64,000 bases of DNA from Mycobacterium triplex (GTDB taxonomy: Bacteria; Actinomycetota; Actinomycetes; Mycobacteriales; Mycobacteriaceae), in assembly GCF_000689255.1 (NCBI RefSeq), contig NZ_HG964446.1:5755784-5819783 (forward strand), read 5' to 3'. Each line of letters begins with the position of its first letter. Position 1 is the stretch's first letter. Below the pieces are notes generated by a model. The model was not told the origin of the DNA. It made no database searches and was given only the letters and a program-made list of their open reading frames with translations. A program made the position numbers and the translations under genes. Shown in pieces: positions 16,294 through 24,255 of this stretch.

Positions 16294-17154
16294 ATGCCGA
16301 TCGACGTAGAGGTCGCGCTGGCCGCCGAGCTGGAGCCGCTCGAATTCTCTTGGTCCAGCAGCGATATCCAGCTGTATCACCTTGGGCTCGGTGCGGGCGC
16401 CGACCCGATGGACCCCCGCGAGCTGCGCTACCTGATCGATGACACTCCGCAGGTGCTGCCGACGTTCGGCAATGTCGCGGCGTCCTTTCACATGACCAAG
16501 CCGCCGACGGTGCAGTTCCCCGGCATCGACATCGAGCTGAGCAAGGTGCTGCACGCCAGCGAGCGGATCGAGGTGCCCGGGCCGCTACCGCCGTCGGGCT
16601 CCGCCACGGCCGTCACCCGCTTCACCGATATCTGGGACAAGGGCAAGGCCGCGGTGATCTGGAGCGAGACGACGGCGTCCGCGCCGGACGGCACCGTGCT
16701 GTGGACGCAGCGACGGTCGATCTTCGCCCGCGGTGAGGGCGGATTCGGCGGTGAGCGCGGGCCTTCGTCGTCGGACGGGGCGCCCGATCGGGCTCCGGAT
16801 CTCGAGGTAGATGTGCCGATCCTACCGCAGCAGGCGCTGCTCTACCGGCTGTGCGGCGACCGCAATCCGCTCCACTCAGACCCCCAATTCGCTGCTGCCG
16901 CAGGGTTTTCCCAGCCGATTCTGCATGGGCTGTGCACCTATGGCATGACATGCAAGGCCATCACCGATGCACTGCTGGACGGCGACACTTCCGCGGTTTC
17001 TGCCTATGGCGCACGCTTTGCCGGAGTCGCGTATCCCGGCGAGACGTTGCGCGTCAACGTCTGGAAAGAGGACGGCCGTTTTGTAGCTGGCGTTGTCGCG
17101 CCGTCGCGCGACAACGCAGTGGTGCTCAGCGGCGTCGAACTGGTTCCGGCCTAG
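16294..17154 (+). CDS. MaoC-type 2-enoyl-CoA hydratase (Rv3538/ChsH3-like)
   Basis: 286 residues with a double hot-dog layout: a diverged N-terminal repeat, and a C-terminal hydratase-2 repeat with the motif YRLCGDRNPLHSDPQFAAAAGFSQPILHGLCTYG (key residues: Asp in GDRN and His in PLHSD). The family hydrates trans-2-enoyl-CoA to the (R)-3-hydroxyacyl-CoA. It is the orthologue of Rv3538, reported as ChsH3, a hydratase for the 24-oyl-CoA side-chain intermediate. It starts 1 bp after kstD and shares its KstR-controlled transcript. It is convergent with the DUF559-type gene. Confidence 0.88.
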   Translation: MPIDVEVALAAELEPLEFSWSSSDIQLYHLGLGAGADPMDPRELRYLIDDTPQVLPTFGNVAASFHMTKPPTVQFPGIDIELSKVLHASERIEVPGPLPPSGSATAVTRFTDIWDKGKAAVIWSETTASAPDGTVLWTQRRSIFARGEGGFGGERGPSSSDGAPDRAPDLEVDVPILPQQALLYRLCGDRNPLHSDPQFAAAAGFSQPILHGLCTYGMTCKAITDALLDGDTSAVSAYGARFAGVAYPGETLRVNVWKEDGRFVAGVVAPSRDNAVVLSGVELVPA

Positions 17155-17194
17155 GGCCCTTTCGCGGGGGCCAAGCACCCGGCCAGCCTCGAAT

Positions 17195-17240
17195 GTGACG
17201 CTGCAGTCACGATCGAGCTCCAGCGTGACTGCAGCGTCAC
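17195..17240. repeat. Long inverted repeat, left flank of the DUF559-type gene
   Basis: Two perfect 17-bp arms (17195-17211 and 17224-17240, beginning GTGACGCTGCAG) flank a 12-bp loop. The right arm covers the stop codon of the minus-strand gene at 17237. A 19-bp stretch inside (17214-17232, CGAGCTCCAGCGTGACTGC) recurs exactly at 18135-18153 on the other side of that gene. It may also act as a bidirectional terminator for the two convergent genes. Confidence 0.8.
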
Positions 17241-18076
17241 GCTCGCCGGGCGCGGGCTGAGCGGACCCGACGCACAATGTCAGCCGGTCGATCTCCCGCG
17301 ACAACCCTGATCACGATCCATCCGCGATGCTGCAACCGCTCCAGTCGTCTGATATCCCAGCCGAATTGCGAACGATCGCTGCGGTGATGATCACCGTCGT
17401 ACTCAACCGCGACTTTGATGTCCTCCCAGCCCATGTCTAGATATGCGATTGCACTGCCAAATTCATCGATGACCGGAATCTGCGTTTGCGGCCGCGGCAG
17501 CCCAGCCTGCACAAGCACAAGCCGCAACCACGTCTCCTTCGGAGACTGAGCGCCGGCGTCGACGAGATCGAGTGACCTGCGAGCGCGCTCAAGTCCCCGA
17601 CGTCCGCGATATCGAGCCGCGAGCAATTCCACGTCAGGCATCTTCAAATCGCTCGCGCGCGCCAGAGAGTCGACCGCGGCCACTGCTGTCGTGGTCGGAT
17701 ACCAGCAGGCCAAGTCGAGCGCGGTGCGGGCGGCAGTAGTCACCGGTACGCCGTCCATCAGATCGAACTCGTCGCTATCAAGCCGGTCGCCCCAGATCTG
17801 CAATCCTGGTAACGAATGCCGGTTGTCATGAATGATGTCGACAGGCCGCGCAGTATCGATCCACTTGCTGCCATGCAGCGCCGCAGCGGTGAATCCGGCG
17901 ATGACGCCGCGACGTCGAGACCACAGCCATGCGCTGCGCGCCCGCAGCGCAGGCGTCAGCTCGGTGCCTTGGTCGACATAGACATCGCGAAACACTCGCG
18001 TGAATCGTCGTCGCAACTGGCTGTGTGACTGTATGCCGGCAGTGACCGCCTCACTGCCGATAAATGGTTCCCCCAT
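17237..18076 (-). CDS. DUF559 / Vsr-like nuclease-fold protein with AbiEi-like N-terminus
   Basis: 279 residues. The N-terminus (about 15-70) has a wing-like segment (SQLRRRFTRVFRDVYVDQG) similar to that of AbiEi-type proteins. The C-terminus (about 180-265) fits the very-short-patch-repair-like endonuclease fold: E182 (PKETWLR), D214 (AYLDMGW), E225 and D227 (VAVEYDG), His229-230, and a D241-RRLERLQHRGWIVIRV segment. The active residues of a PD-(D/E)xK-type fold are therefore present. Nuclease activity is inferred. Such genes are common, scattered and of unknown function in mycobacteria. The gene replaces PPE63 at this place and is bracketed by related palindromic repeats. Confidence 0.75.
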   Translation of the reverse strand: MGEPFIGSEAVTAGIQSHSQLRRRFTRVFRDVYVDQGTELTPALRARSAWLWSRRRGVIAGFTAAALHGSKWIDTARPVDIIHDNRHSLPGLQIWGDRLDSDEFDLMDGVPVTTAARTALDLACWYPTTTAVAAVDSLARASDLKMPDVELLAARYRGRRGLERARRSLDLVDAGAQSPKETWLRLVLVQAGLPRPQTQIPVIDEFGSAIAYLDMGWEDIKVAVEYDGDHHRSDRSQFGWDIRRLERLQHRGWIVIRVVAGDRPADIVRRVRSARARRA

Positions 18077-18110
18077 GGCGGCAGTGTGCCAGCGGCCACC
18101 GACACAGCCC

Positions 18111-18167
18111 CGAACGTGACGGCACCGTCACGTTCGAGCTCCAGCGTGACTGCCCCGTCACGTTCGG
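18111..18167. repeat. Palindromic repeat, right flank of the DUF559-type gene
   Basis: A perfect hairpin (12-bp arms starting CGAACGTGACGG, 2-bp loop) at 18111-18136 is followed by the 19-bp element shared with the left flank (18135-18153), and then by another CCGTCACGTTCGG arm. The first arm could pair with either downstream arm. It lies 34 bp upstream of the start of the flanked gene and just downstream of ltp2. Confidence 0.8.
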
Positions 18168-18193
18168 CGAGCAGGCGGCCAGCCGTACAACAC

Positions 18194-19363
18194 TTACCCC
18201 AGGATCAACCCCGACGTCGGTACACCGGTTCCGGCGGTGACGAGTACGTGCTCGACGTCGGGCACCGGGTTCACCGATGTCCCCCGCAGTTGCCGCACAC
18301 CCTCCGCGATGCCGTTCATCCCGTGGATGTAGGCCTCGCCCAGCTGACCGCCGTGGGTGTTGATGGGCAGCCGCCCGCCGATCTCGACCGCACCGTTGGC
18401 GATGAAGTCCTTGGCCTCGCCGCGGCGGCAGAAACCCAACTCCTCCAACTGAATCAGCGTGAAGGGCGTGAAGTGGTCGTAAAGAATCGCGGTCTGGATG
18501 TCGGTCGGCTTCAGACCGGATTGCTGCCACATCTGCTGACCGACTAGCCCCATCTCGGGCAGACCCAACTCGGGGCGGTAGTAGCTGACCATCGTGTACT
18601 GGTCCGGGCTGGAACCCTGGGCAGCGGCTTCGATGATCGCCGGTCGCTGCTTGAGGTCCTTCGCGCGCTCCGGCGACGTCACCACGATTGCGACCGCTCC
18701 GTCGGTCTCCTGGCAGCAGTCCAGCAACCGCAGCGGCTCGGCGATCCACCGCGAATTCTGGTGGTCCTCAATGGTTATCGGCTTCTCGTAGAAGTAAGCC
18801 TTGGGGTTCTTGGCCGCGTGCCTGCGGTCTGCCACCGAAATGGCGCCGAAGTCCCTGCTGGTCGCGCCGGACCAGTGCATGTACCGCTGAGCGATCATCG
18901 CGACCTGCGCCGCCGGCGTCGACAACCCATGCGGATACGAGAAGGAATTGTCGGCCGCCGTCGAATCCGCTTCAACCGCAGCATTTCCCACCAACCGGGT
19001 CTGCACCTGGCCGAATCGCATGCCGGAACGTTCGTTGAACGCGCGGTACGCCACCACGACGTCGGCCACACCGGTCGCAACGGCCATCGCCGCGTGCAAG
19101 ATCGTCCCGCACGCCGCACCGCCGCCGTAGTGGACCTGGGAAAAGAACTTCAAGTCCCCAATGCCCGTGGCACGAGCTACAGCGATCTCCTTGTTGGAGT
19201 CCATCGTGAACGTGGTCAGGCCGTCGACGTCCGACGGGCTCAACCCGGCGTCGTCCAGCGCATCCAGAACCGCTTCGGCCGCGAGCCGCAGCTCGCTGCG
19301 GCCGGAGTCCTTGGAGAAGTCGGTGGCACCGATGCCGACGATCGCAGCCTTACCCGACAACAT
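18194..19363 (-). CDS. ltp2: 17-hydroxy-3-oxo-4-pregnene-20-carboxyl-CoA retro-aldolase Ltp2
   Basis: 389 residues from the ATG that overlaps the chsH1 stop by 1 bp (MLSGKAAIVG). The thiolase fold lacks the thiolase nucleophile: HYGGGAACGTILHAAM occupies the region, with Cys displaced. The C-terminus carries INTHGGQLGEAYIHGMNG in place of the thiolase GHPxG loop. Ltp2 is known to cleave the C17-C20 bond to androstenedione and propionyl-CoA, and needs the DUF35 domain of ChsH2, encoded two genes upstream. It is the last gene of the cyp125 operon, and 117 bp separate it from the DUF559-type gene. Confidence 0.95.
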   Translation of the reverse strand: MLSGKAAIVGIGATDFSKDSGRSELRLAAEAVLDALDDAGLSPSDVDGLTTFTMDSNKEIAVARATGIGDLKFFSQVHYGGGAACGTILHAAMAVATGVADVVVAYRAFNERSGMRFGQVQTRLVGNAAVEADSTAADNSFSYPHGLSTPAAQVAMIAQRYMHWSGATSRDFGAISVADRRHAAKNPKAYFYEKPITIEDHQNSRWIAEPLRLLDCCQETDGAVAIVVTSPERAKDLKQRPAIIEAAAQGSSPDQYTMVSYYRPELGLPEMGLVGQQMWQQSGLKPTDIQTAILYDHFTPFTLIQLEELGFCRRGEAKDFIANGAVEIGGRLPINTHGGQLGEAYIHGMNGIAEGVRQLRGTSVNPVPDVEHVLVTAGTGVPTSGLILG

Positions 19364-19764
19364 CAGGCACCCCCGATCGTCAGCGTCACGTTCGCGATGA
19401 CGTGGTCGCCAAGGCTGTTGCGGCCGAACACCTTCAACGTGATCAGGCCGTCGTCGACGGCAGTCACCTCGCCGGAGAAAGTGACGGTGTCGTAGGCATA
19501 CCACGGCACGCCGAGCCGCAGCCCGATCGATTTGATCAACGCCGTAGGCCCCGCCCAGTCGGTGACGTACCGCTGCACCAATCCGGTGTCGGTCAGGATG
19601 TTGACGAAGATATCCTTGGAACCCTTGGCTTGCGCCAGGTCCCGATCATGATGCACATCCTGAAAGTCTCTGGTGGCCAAGGCTGTTGAGATGATGAAAG
19701 TCGGCGAACCCTCCAGCTGGAGTTCGGGCAGGATGGTGCCCACTTCCACGACAGGTGCGCTCAT
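19363..19764 (-). CDS. chsH1: MaoC-like hydratase small subunit ChsH1
   Basis: 133 residues from the ATG overlapping the chsH2 stop by 4 bp; a longer frame begins 30 bp upstream, inside chsH2. A single hot-dog domain contains the catalytic ATRDFQDVHHDRDLAQ (Asp/His) motif of MaoC hydratases. ChsH1 and ChsH2 form the heteromeric 3-oxo-4,17-pregnadiene-20-carboxyl-CoA hydratase. The active-site motif lies in ChsH1, while ChsH2 carries the degenerate hot-dog. It matches Rv3541c. The stop overlaps ltp2 by 1 bp. Confidence 0.95.
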   Translation of the reverse strand: MSAPVVEVGTILPELQLEGSPTFIISTALATRDFQDVHHDRDLAQAKGSKDIFVNILTDTGLVQRYVTDWAGPTALIKSIGLRLGVPWYAYDTVTFSGEVTAVDDGLITLKVFGRNSLGDHVIANVTLTIGGA

Positions 19765-20711
19765 GCGTCCGGCTCCCAGGCGTAAAGGCTCCACTCCGGG
19801 CCGGATTCACCGGCCGGGAAGTCGATATAGGTTGCGCGAACCGGCATTCCGATTTTGATTTCGGCATGGTCGACGCCGCGCAGTTCGCCGAGCATACGAA
19901 CGCCCTCTTCGAGTTCGACCAGGGCGATCACGAAGGGCAACGTGCGCCCGGGCACCTTCGGCGCATGGTGCACGACGTAGCTGTACAGCGTGCCCCGACC
20001 GCTGGCCACCACGTAGTCGATGGGATCAGCCTTGTCCTGCCACACCGCCGGAACCGGCGGGTGCTGCAGGCTGCCGTCGGGCCGCCGCTGGATGCGCAAC
20101 TCGTGCGCCTTGACGCCCTCCCAGAAGAAGGCGGTGTCACGCGACAGCGCCGGACGCATCATGGCGTCGGCGTCCAGGTCTTCCGGCACCGACGACGCCG
20201 AAGCATCCTCGCGCGGCTTGAATTTCAGAATGCGCCAAGCCATCTCGGCGACATCCTCGTCGCCGACCCGCCAGGTGATGTGCTGGTTGATGAACCAGCC
20301 CTCACCGAGCCCGGTCTGCTTGGGGCCGACGACGTCGCGCATCTCGGAATGGATGGTGACCCGCTCACCGGGACGCAGATACCGGTGGTAGGTCTGCTCG
20401 CAGTTGGTGGCGACCACGCCGATGTAGCCGGCGTCGTCGAACAACTGCATGATCGGGCCCATGGGGTCGTCAGTCGGGCGCTCGCCGCCCTGCCCGAACA
20501 TCGTCCACACCTGGATCATGGCCGGCGGGGCGACGATCCCGGGGTGACCGGCGGCCTTGGCGGCGGCCTCGTCCACATAGATCGGGTTGCGGTCGCCCAG
20601 GGCCTCGACCCAGTTGTTGATGATCGGCTGGTTCACCGGATCCCGGGCGTCGCGCGGCGCGGCGACAACGGTGGCGGTGATCTCCGCGACCGCTTCCTTG
20701 ATATCGGTCAT
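19761..20711 (-). CDS. chsH2: MaoC/DUF35 fusion protein ChsH2
   Basis: 316 residues with two domains: an N-terminal hot-dog (about 1-175, with NNWVEALGDRNPIYVDEAAAKAAGHPGIVAPPAM) and a C-terminal DUF35 OB-fold (about 190-310, with GTLYSYVVHHAPK and FVIALVELEEGVRMLG). The N-terminal part pairs with ChsH1 as the hydratase, and the DUF35 part docks Ltp2 and activates it. It starts with a 4-bp overlap with fadE29 and ends with a 4-bp overlap with chsH1, which fits stoichiometric synthesis of the complex. Confidence 0.95.
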   Translation of the reverse strand: MTDIKEAVAEITATVVAAPRDARDPVNQPIINNWVEALGDRNPIYVDEAAAKAAGHPGIVAPPAMIQVWTMFGQGGERPTDDPMGPIMQLFDDAGYIGVVATNCEQTYHRYLRPGERVTIHSEMRDVVGPKQTGLGEGWFINQHITWRVGDEDVAEMAWRILKFKPREDASASSVPEDLDADAMMRPALSRDTAFFWEGVKAHELRIQRRPDGSLQHPPVPAVWQDKADPIDYVVASGRGTLYSYVVHHAPKVPGRTLPFVIALVELEEGVRMLGELRGVDHAEIKIGMPVRATYIDFPAGESGPEWSLYAWEPDA

Positions 20712-21871
20712 CGAGGCACCCTCGGCACTTTAAGGCCGGCCGCCGCGATCATTTCCCGCATCACTTCGTTCACGCCTCCACCGAAGGTGATCACCAGATT
20801 GCGCTTGGTCTGCGAGTCGAGCCACCGAAGCAGTTCGGCGGTGTCCGACTCGGCGGGGTTGCCGTATTTGCCGACGATCTCCTCGGCGAGCCGGCCGATG
20901 TACTGAATGCTCTCGGTCCCAAAGACTTTCGTCGACGCGGCATCGGCCACGTTGATCTCCTCGCCCGCGGCTGCGACCTGCCAGTTGAGCAGCTCGTTGA
21001 TTCGCCACATCGAGTAGATCTCTCCGAGCGCCCGCTTGACGTCGGAGTGGTCGATCGGGGTTACACCGTCGCCGCCGGGCTTGGATGCCCAGGCGTGCAA
21101 CCGGTCGTAGATGCCGGCGGTACGCCCGGCCGGGCCGAGCATCACGCGCTCGTTGTTGAGCTGGGTGGTGATCAGCCGCCATCCGCCGTTTTCCTCGCCG
21201 ACCAGCATGTCGGCCGGCACCCGCACGTCGTTGTAGTACGTGGCGTTGGTGTGGTGGGCGCCGTCGGACAGGATGATCGGCGTCCAGGAGTAGCCGGGAT
21301 CCTTGGTGTCGACGATCAGGATCGAAATGCCCTTGTGCTTAACGGCTTCCGGGTCGGTTCGGCAGGCCAGCCAGATGTAGTCGGCGTCGTGGGCGCCGGT
21401 GGTGAAGACCTTCTGGCCGTTGACGATGTACTCGTCGCCCTGGCGCACCGCGGTGGTACGCAGCGATGCCAAGTCGGTGCCGGCCTCCGGCTCGGTGTAG
21501 CCGATGGCGAAGTGCACCTCGCCGGCCAGGATGGCGGGCAGGAACTTCTTCTTCTGCAGCTCGCTGCCGTACTGCTGCAGGGTCGGGCCGACGGTCTGCA
21601 GCGTCACCGCGGGCAGCGGCACGTCGGCCCGGTGCGCCTCGTTGACGAAGATCGACTGCTCGATCGGGCCGAAACCCAAGCCGCCGAACTCTTTTGGCCA
21701 TCCGACGCCGAGCTTGCGGTCCTGGCCCATGCGGCGGATCACGGCGCGATAGGCGTCGTTGTGACGGTCGGACTCCATGGCTTTCGCCTCTTCGGGCGAA
21801 ATCAGGTTCGAGAAGTATTCGCGAAGCTCCGCTTGCAGCTGGCGCTGCTCGGGAGTCAGATCTATGAACAT
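20708..21871 (-). CDS. fadE29: Acyl-CoA dehydrogenase ChsE2 (FadE29)
   Basis: 387 residues of the acyl-CoA dehydrogenase fold, with the FAD/substrate segment IGYTEPEAGTDLASLRTTA and a C-terminal FGGGVNEVMREMIA. It forms an alpha2beta2 heterotetramer with FadE28 (ChsE1) and dehydrogenates 3-oxo-4-pregnene-20-carboxyl-CoA, the three-carbon side-chain remnant. The start lies inside the last 10 bp of fadE28 and the stop overlaps chsH2 by 4 bp. It matches Rv3543c. Confidence 0.95.
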   Translation of the reverse strand: MFIDLTPEQRQLQAELREYFSNLISPEEAKAMESDRHNDAYRAVIRRMGQDRKLGVGWPKEFGGLGFGPIEQSIFVNEAHRADVPLPAVTLQTVGPTLQQYGSELQKKKFLPAILAGEVHFAIGYTEPEAGTDLASLRTTAVRQGDEYIVNGQKVFTTGAHDADYIWLACRTDPEAVKHKGISILIVDTKDPGYSWTPIILSDGAHHTNATYYNDVRVPADMLVGEENGGWRLITTQLNNERVMLGPAGRTAGIYDRLHAWASKPGGDGVTPIDHSDVKRALGEIYSMWRINELLNWQVAAAGEEINVADAASTKVFGTESIQYIGRLAEEIVGKYGNPAESDTAELLRWLDSQTKRNLVITFGGGVNEVMREMIAAAGLKVPRVPR

Positions 21872-22884
21872 TGCGCTCCCACCAGGTCGAGACGATGAGA
21901 CGGCCCGCCCAGCAGACGAGCGAGGTCCTTGATCGTGGAGTAGTACCGGTGCATGGGGTAGGTGATGTCCATCCCCATGCCGCCGTGCAGGTGGTGGCAG
22001 ATCTGCATCACCGGCGGGGCCTGCGAGGTGATCCAGTAGCCGAGCACGTCCAGATCTTCGTTGGCGTCCCGACCTTCGGACAGCCGCCAGACCACTGACT
22101 TAGCCGCCAAATCGATGGTGCGCGAAGCGATGTAGACCTGAGCCAGCTGCGCGGCCACCGTCTGGAAGGTCGACAGCGGCTTGCCGAACTGCTTGCGCGC
22201 GGCCACGTAGTCCGCCGTCAACCGCAGCGCGCCGGCCACCAGCCCGTCGGTGAAGGCGCCGATCGCCGCCAACGCCAGCTCGTTGACGCGGCGCGCGGTG
22301 GCGCCGGCCAGCACGTCCGTGTCGGGAACCGCGACCGCGGCGAACGTCACCGTGTACTCCTCGGCGCCGGTCGATGTCGGGGTTCCAACCAGCTCCACGC
22401 CCTCGGCCTTCGGCGATACCACGACGACCGCGGTATCGGCCGTCACGATGATCCAATCGGCTTGCTCGGCATAGGCGACAGCGACTTTGGTGCCCGACAG
22501 CCGGCCATCGGCGAAGGTTGTGCCGGGCCGGTCGGGCAGCGCCGAGCCGGGCTCGTTGAGTGCTGCGGTCAGCACCCCGCCCTTGGCCCCTTTAGTCAAG
22601 CCGGCCAGGAACCGGTCCTGCTGTTCATCGGATGCCAGATCCAGCAGCGGCAGCACACCGAAGCCCAGTGTGGCCAGCGCCGGCGTGACGGCGCCGTGGC
22701 GGCCCACCTCGGTCAGCACCGTGGCGACCTCGGGCAGCCCGACGCCGTCGCCGCCGAGGCGCTCGGGCACCGGAAGCGCCGTCACACCCCCACTGACCAA
22801 AGCGTCCCAGCCCAAATCCCTTTCGAGTACCGACGTAGCCACATCCGCGACGGCTTGTTGCGTCGCAGTGAGATCGAAGTCCAT
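21862..22884 (-). CDS. fadE28: Acyl-CoA dehydrogenase ChsE1 (FadE28)
   Basis: 340 residues from the ATG overlapping the cyp125 stop by 1 bp (MDFDLTATQQ). The frame is open for 430 bp upstream, but inside cyp125. This is the shorter ACAD subunit, lacking part of the central beta domain, as in M. tuberculosis (339 residues). It retains LTADYVAARKQFGKPLSTFQTV and a late LHGGMGMDITYPMHRYY segment. It pairs with FadE29 as ChsE1-ChsE2. It overlaps fadE29 by 10 bp. Confidence 0.95.
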   Translation of the reverse strand: MDFDLTATQQAVADVATSVLERDLGWDALVSGGVTALPVPERLGGDGVGLPEVATVLTEVGRHGAVTPALATLGFGVLPLLDLASDEQQDRFLAGLTKGAKGGVLTAALNEPGSALPDRPGTTFADGRLSGTKVAVAYAEQADWIIVTADTAVVVVSPKAEGVELVGTPTSTGAEEYTVTFAAVAVPDTDVLAGATARRVNELALAAIGAFTDGLVAGALRLTADYVAARKQFGKPLSTFQTVAAQLAQVYIASRTIDLAAKSVVWRLSEGRDANEDLDVLGYWITSQAPPVMQICHHLHGGMGMDITYPMHRYYSTIKDLARLLGGPSHRLDLVGAQCS

Positions 22885-24134
22885 TAAGACGTCACCGCAC
22901 TCTTTCCCGTGTAGTCGACCTGCCAGTGCTTGATGCCGTTGAGCCACCCTGACCGTAGCCGCTCGGGTTCGCCGACCGACGTGATGTCCGGCATCTGATC
23001 GGCAACCGCGTTGAAGATCAGGTTGATCGTCATGCGGGCCAAGTTCGCGCCGATGCAGTAGTGCGCGCCGGTGCCGCCAAAGCCGACGTGCGGATTCGGA
23101 TCGCGCAAGATGTTGAACGAGTGCGGGTCCTCGAAGACGTCTTCGTCGAAGTTGGCCGACCGGTAGGACATCACCACCCGCTGCCCCTTCTTGATCAGCA
23201 CGCCACCCAACTTGACGTCCTCGTTGGCGGTGCGCTGGAACGCCGACACCGGGGTGGCCCACCGGATGATCTCGTCGGCCGCGGTGGCGGGCCGTTCCTT
23301 TTTGAACAGCTCCCACTGATCGGGGTTGTTGGCGAATGCGATCATGCCGTGCGTGATCGAGTTGCGGGTGGTCTCGTTGCCGGCCACCGCGAGCATCACC
23401 ACGAAAAACCCGAACTCGTCGTCGGAGAGCTTCTCGCCCTCGATGTCGGCCTGGATGAGCGTGGTGACGATGTCGTCGGTGGGGTTTTTGCCGCGCTCCT
23501 CGGCCATGGCCATGGCGTAGGCGATCAGTTCCATCGACGACTGCGCGGGGTCAACGGTGGCGTACTCGGGGTCGGTGCCACCGGTCATTTCGTTGGACCA
23601 GCGGAACAGCTTGTCGCGGTCCTCCTGCGGGACACCGAGCAGGCCCGCAATGGCCTGCAGCGGCAGCTCGCACGAGACCTGTTCGACGAAGTCGCCGCCA
23701 CCCTCCGCAGCGGCACTCTTGGCGATGTTCTCGGCGCGCTGGGCCAGTTCGGCCTCCAGGCGACCGATGGCCCGTGGGGTGAACCCGCGGGAGATGATCT
23801 TGCGCAACCGGGTGTGGTGGGGGGCGTCCATGTTGAGCATCACGCTGCGCTGCAGTTCGACCTGCTCGCGCTTCATCTCGGGCGGCCAGGTCGGAATCGC
23901 GCCGTTCAACCAGCTCGAGAAGACGTCGCTGCGGCGCGACACCTCTTTGACGTCGGCGTGCTTGGTGACGATCCAGTAGCCGTGGTCCTCGAAGCCGCCC
24001 GAACCGCCCGGGATGTCGACCCAGTGGATCGGCTCGGCCTTGCGTAGCTCGGCGAGCTCCTTGACGGGCAGCCCGGCGAGGTTGACGTCGGGGTCAAGGA
24101 AATCGAAGTCTGCGGGAATGTTGGGGGGTGCCAT
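22884..24134 (-). CDS. cyp125: Steroid C26-monooxygenase cytochrome P450 CYP125
   Basis: 416 residues. The I-helix oxygen-binding motif is AVAGNETTRNS, the K-helix is ETxxR-like (DEIIRWATP), and the haem loop is FGGTGAHYCIGANLAR with proximal Cys360. The long near-identical stretches with CYP125A1 (LNMDAPHHTRLRKIISRGFTPRAIGRL and others) leave little doubt. It oxidises the C26/27 terminal carbon of cholesterol or cholestenone to start side-chain degradation. It is the first gene of the operon running to ltp2; a KstR box is centred about 24 bp upstream. Confidence 0.97.
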   Translation of the reverse strand: MAPPNIPADFDFLDPDVNLAGLPVKELAELRKAEPIHWVDIPGGSGGFEDHGYWIVTKHADVKEVSRRSDVFSSWLNGAIPTWPPEMKREQVELQRSVMLNMDAPHHTRLRKIISRGFTPRAIGRLEAELAQRAENIAKSAAAEGGGDFVEQVSCELPLQAIAGLLGVPQEDRDKLFRWSNEMTGGTDPEYATVDPAQSSMELIAYAMAMAEERGKNPTDDIVTTLIQADIEGEKLSDDEFGFFVVMLAVAGNETTRNSITHGMIAFANNPDQWELFKKERPATAADEIIRWATPVSAFQRTANEDVKLGGVLIKKGQRVVMSYRSANFDEDVFEDPHSFNILRDPNPHVGFGGTGAHYCIGANLARMTINLIFNAVADQMPDITSVGEPERLRSGWLNGIKHWQVDYTGKSAVTS

Positions 24135-24150
24135 GTGCGTGCGCTCCTCA

Positions 24151-24164
24151 ATTGCAACGTGTTC
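24151..24164. promoter_or_regulatory. KstR operator for the cyp125 operon
   Basis: TGCAACGTGTTCTA fits TnnAACnnGTTnnA exactly. It lies 16 bp upstream of the cyp125 start on the minus strand. A second box 83 bp away serves fadA5, so each of the divergent promoters has its own operator. Confidence 0.88.
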
Positions 24165-24233
24165 TAGTGCCAGTAAAACACGACCTCTGCGCAGATAAAA
24201 GGCAGGTCACCATCCTCGCTTGTCAGACTAATG

Positions 24234-24247
24234 AAACGTGTTCTAGC
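24234..24247. promoter_or_regulatory. KstR operator for fadA5
   Basis: TGAAACGTGTTCTA fits the KstR consensus exactly. Only 8 bp separate it from the fadA5 ATG, with no recognisable ribosome-binding site in the gap, so the transcript is probably leaderless. Confidence 0.87.
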
Positions 24248-24255
24248 CTGACGGA

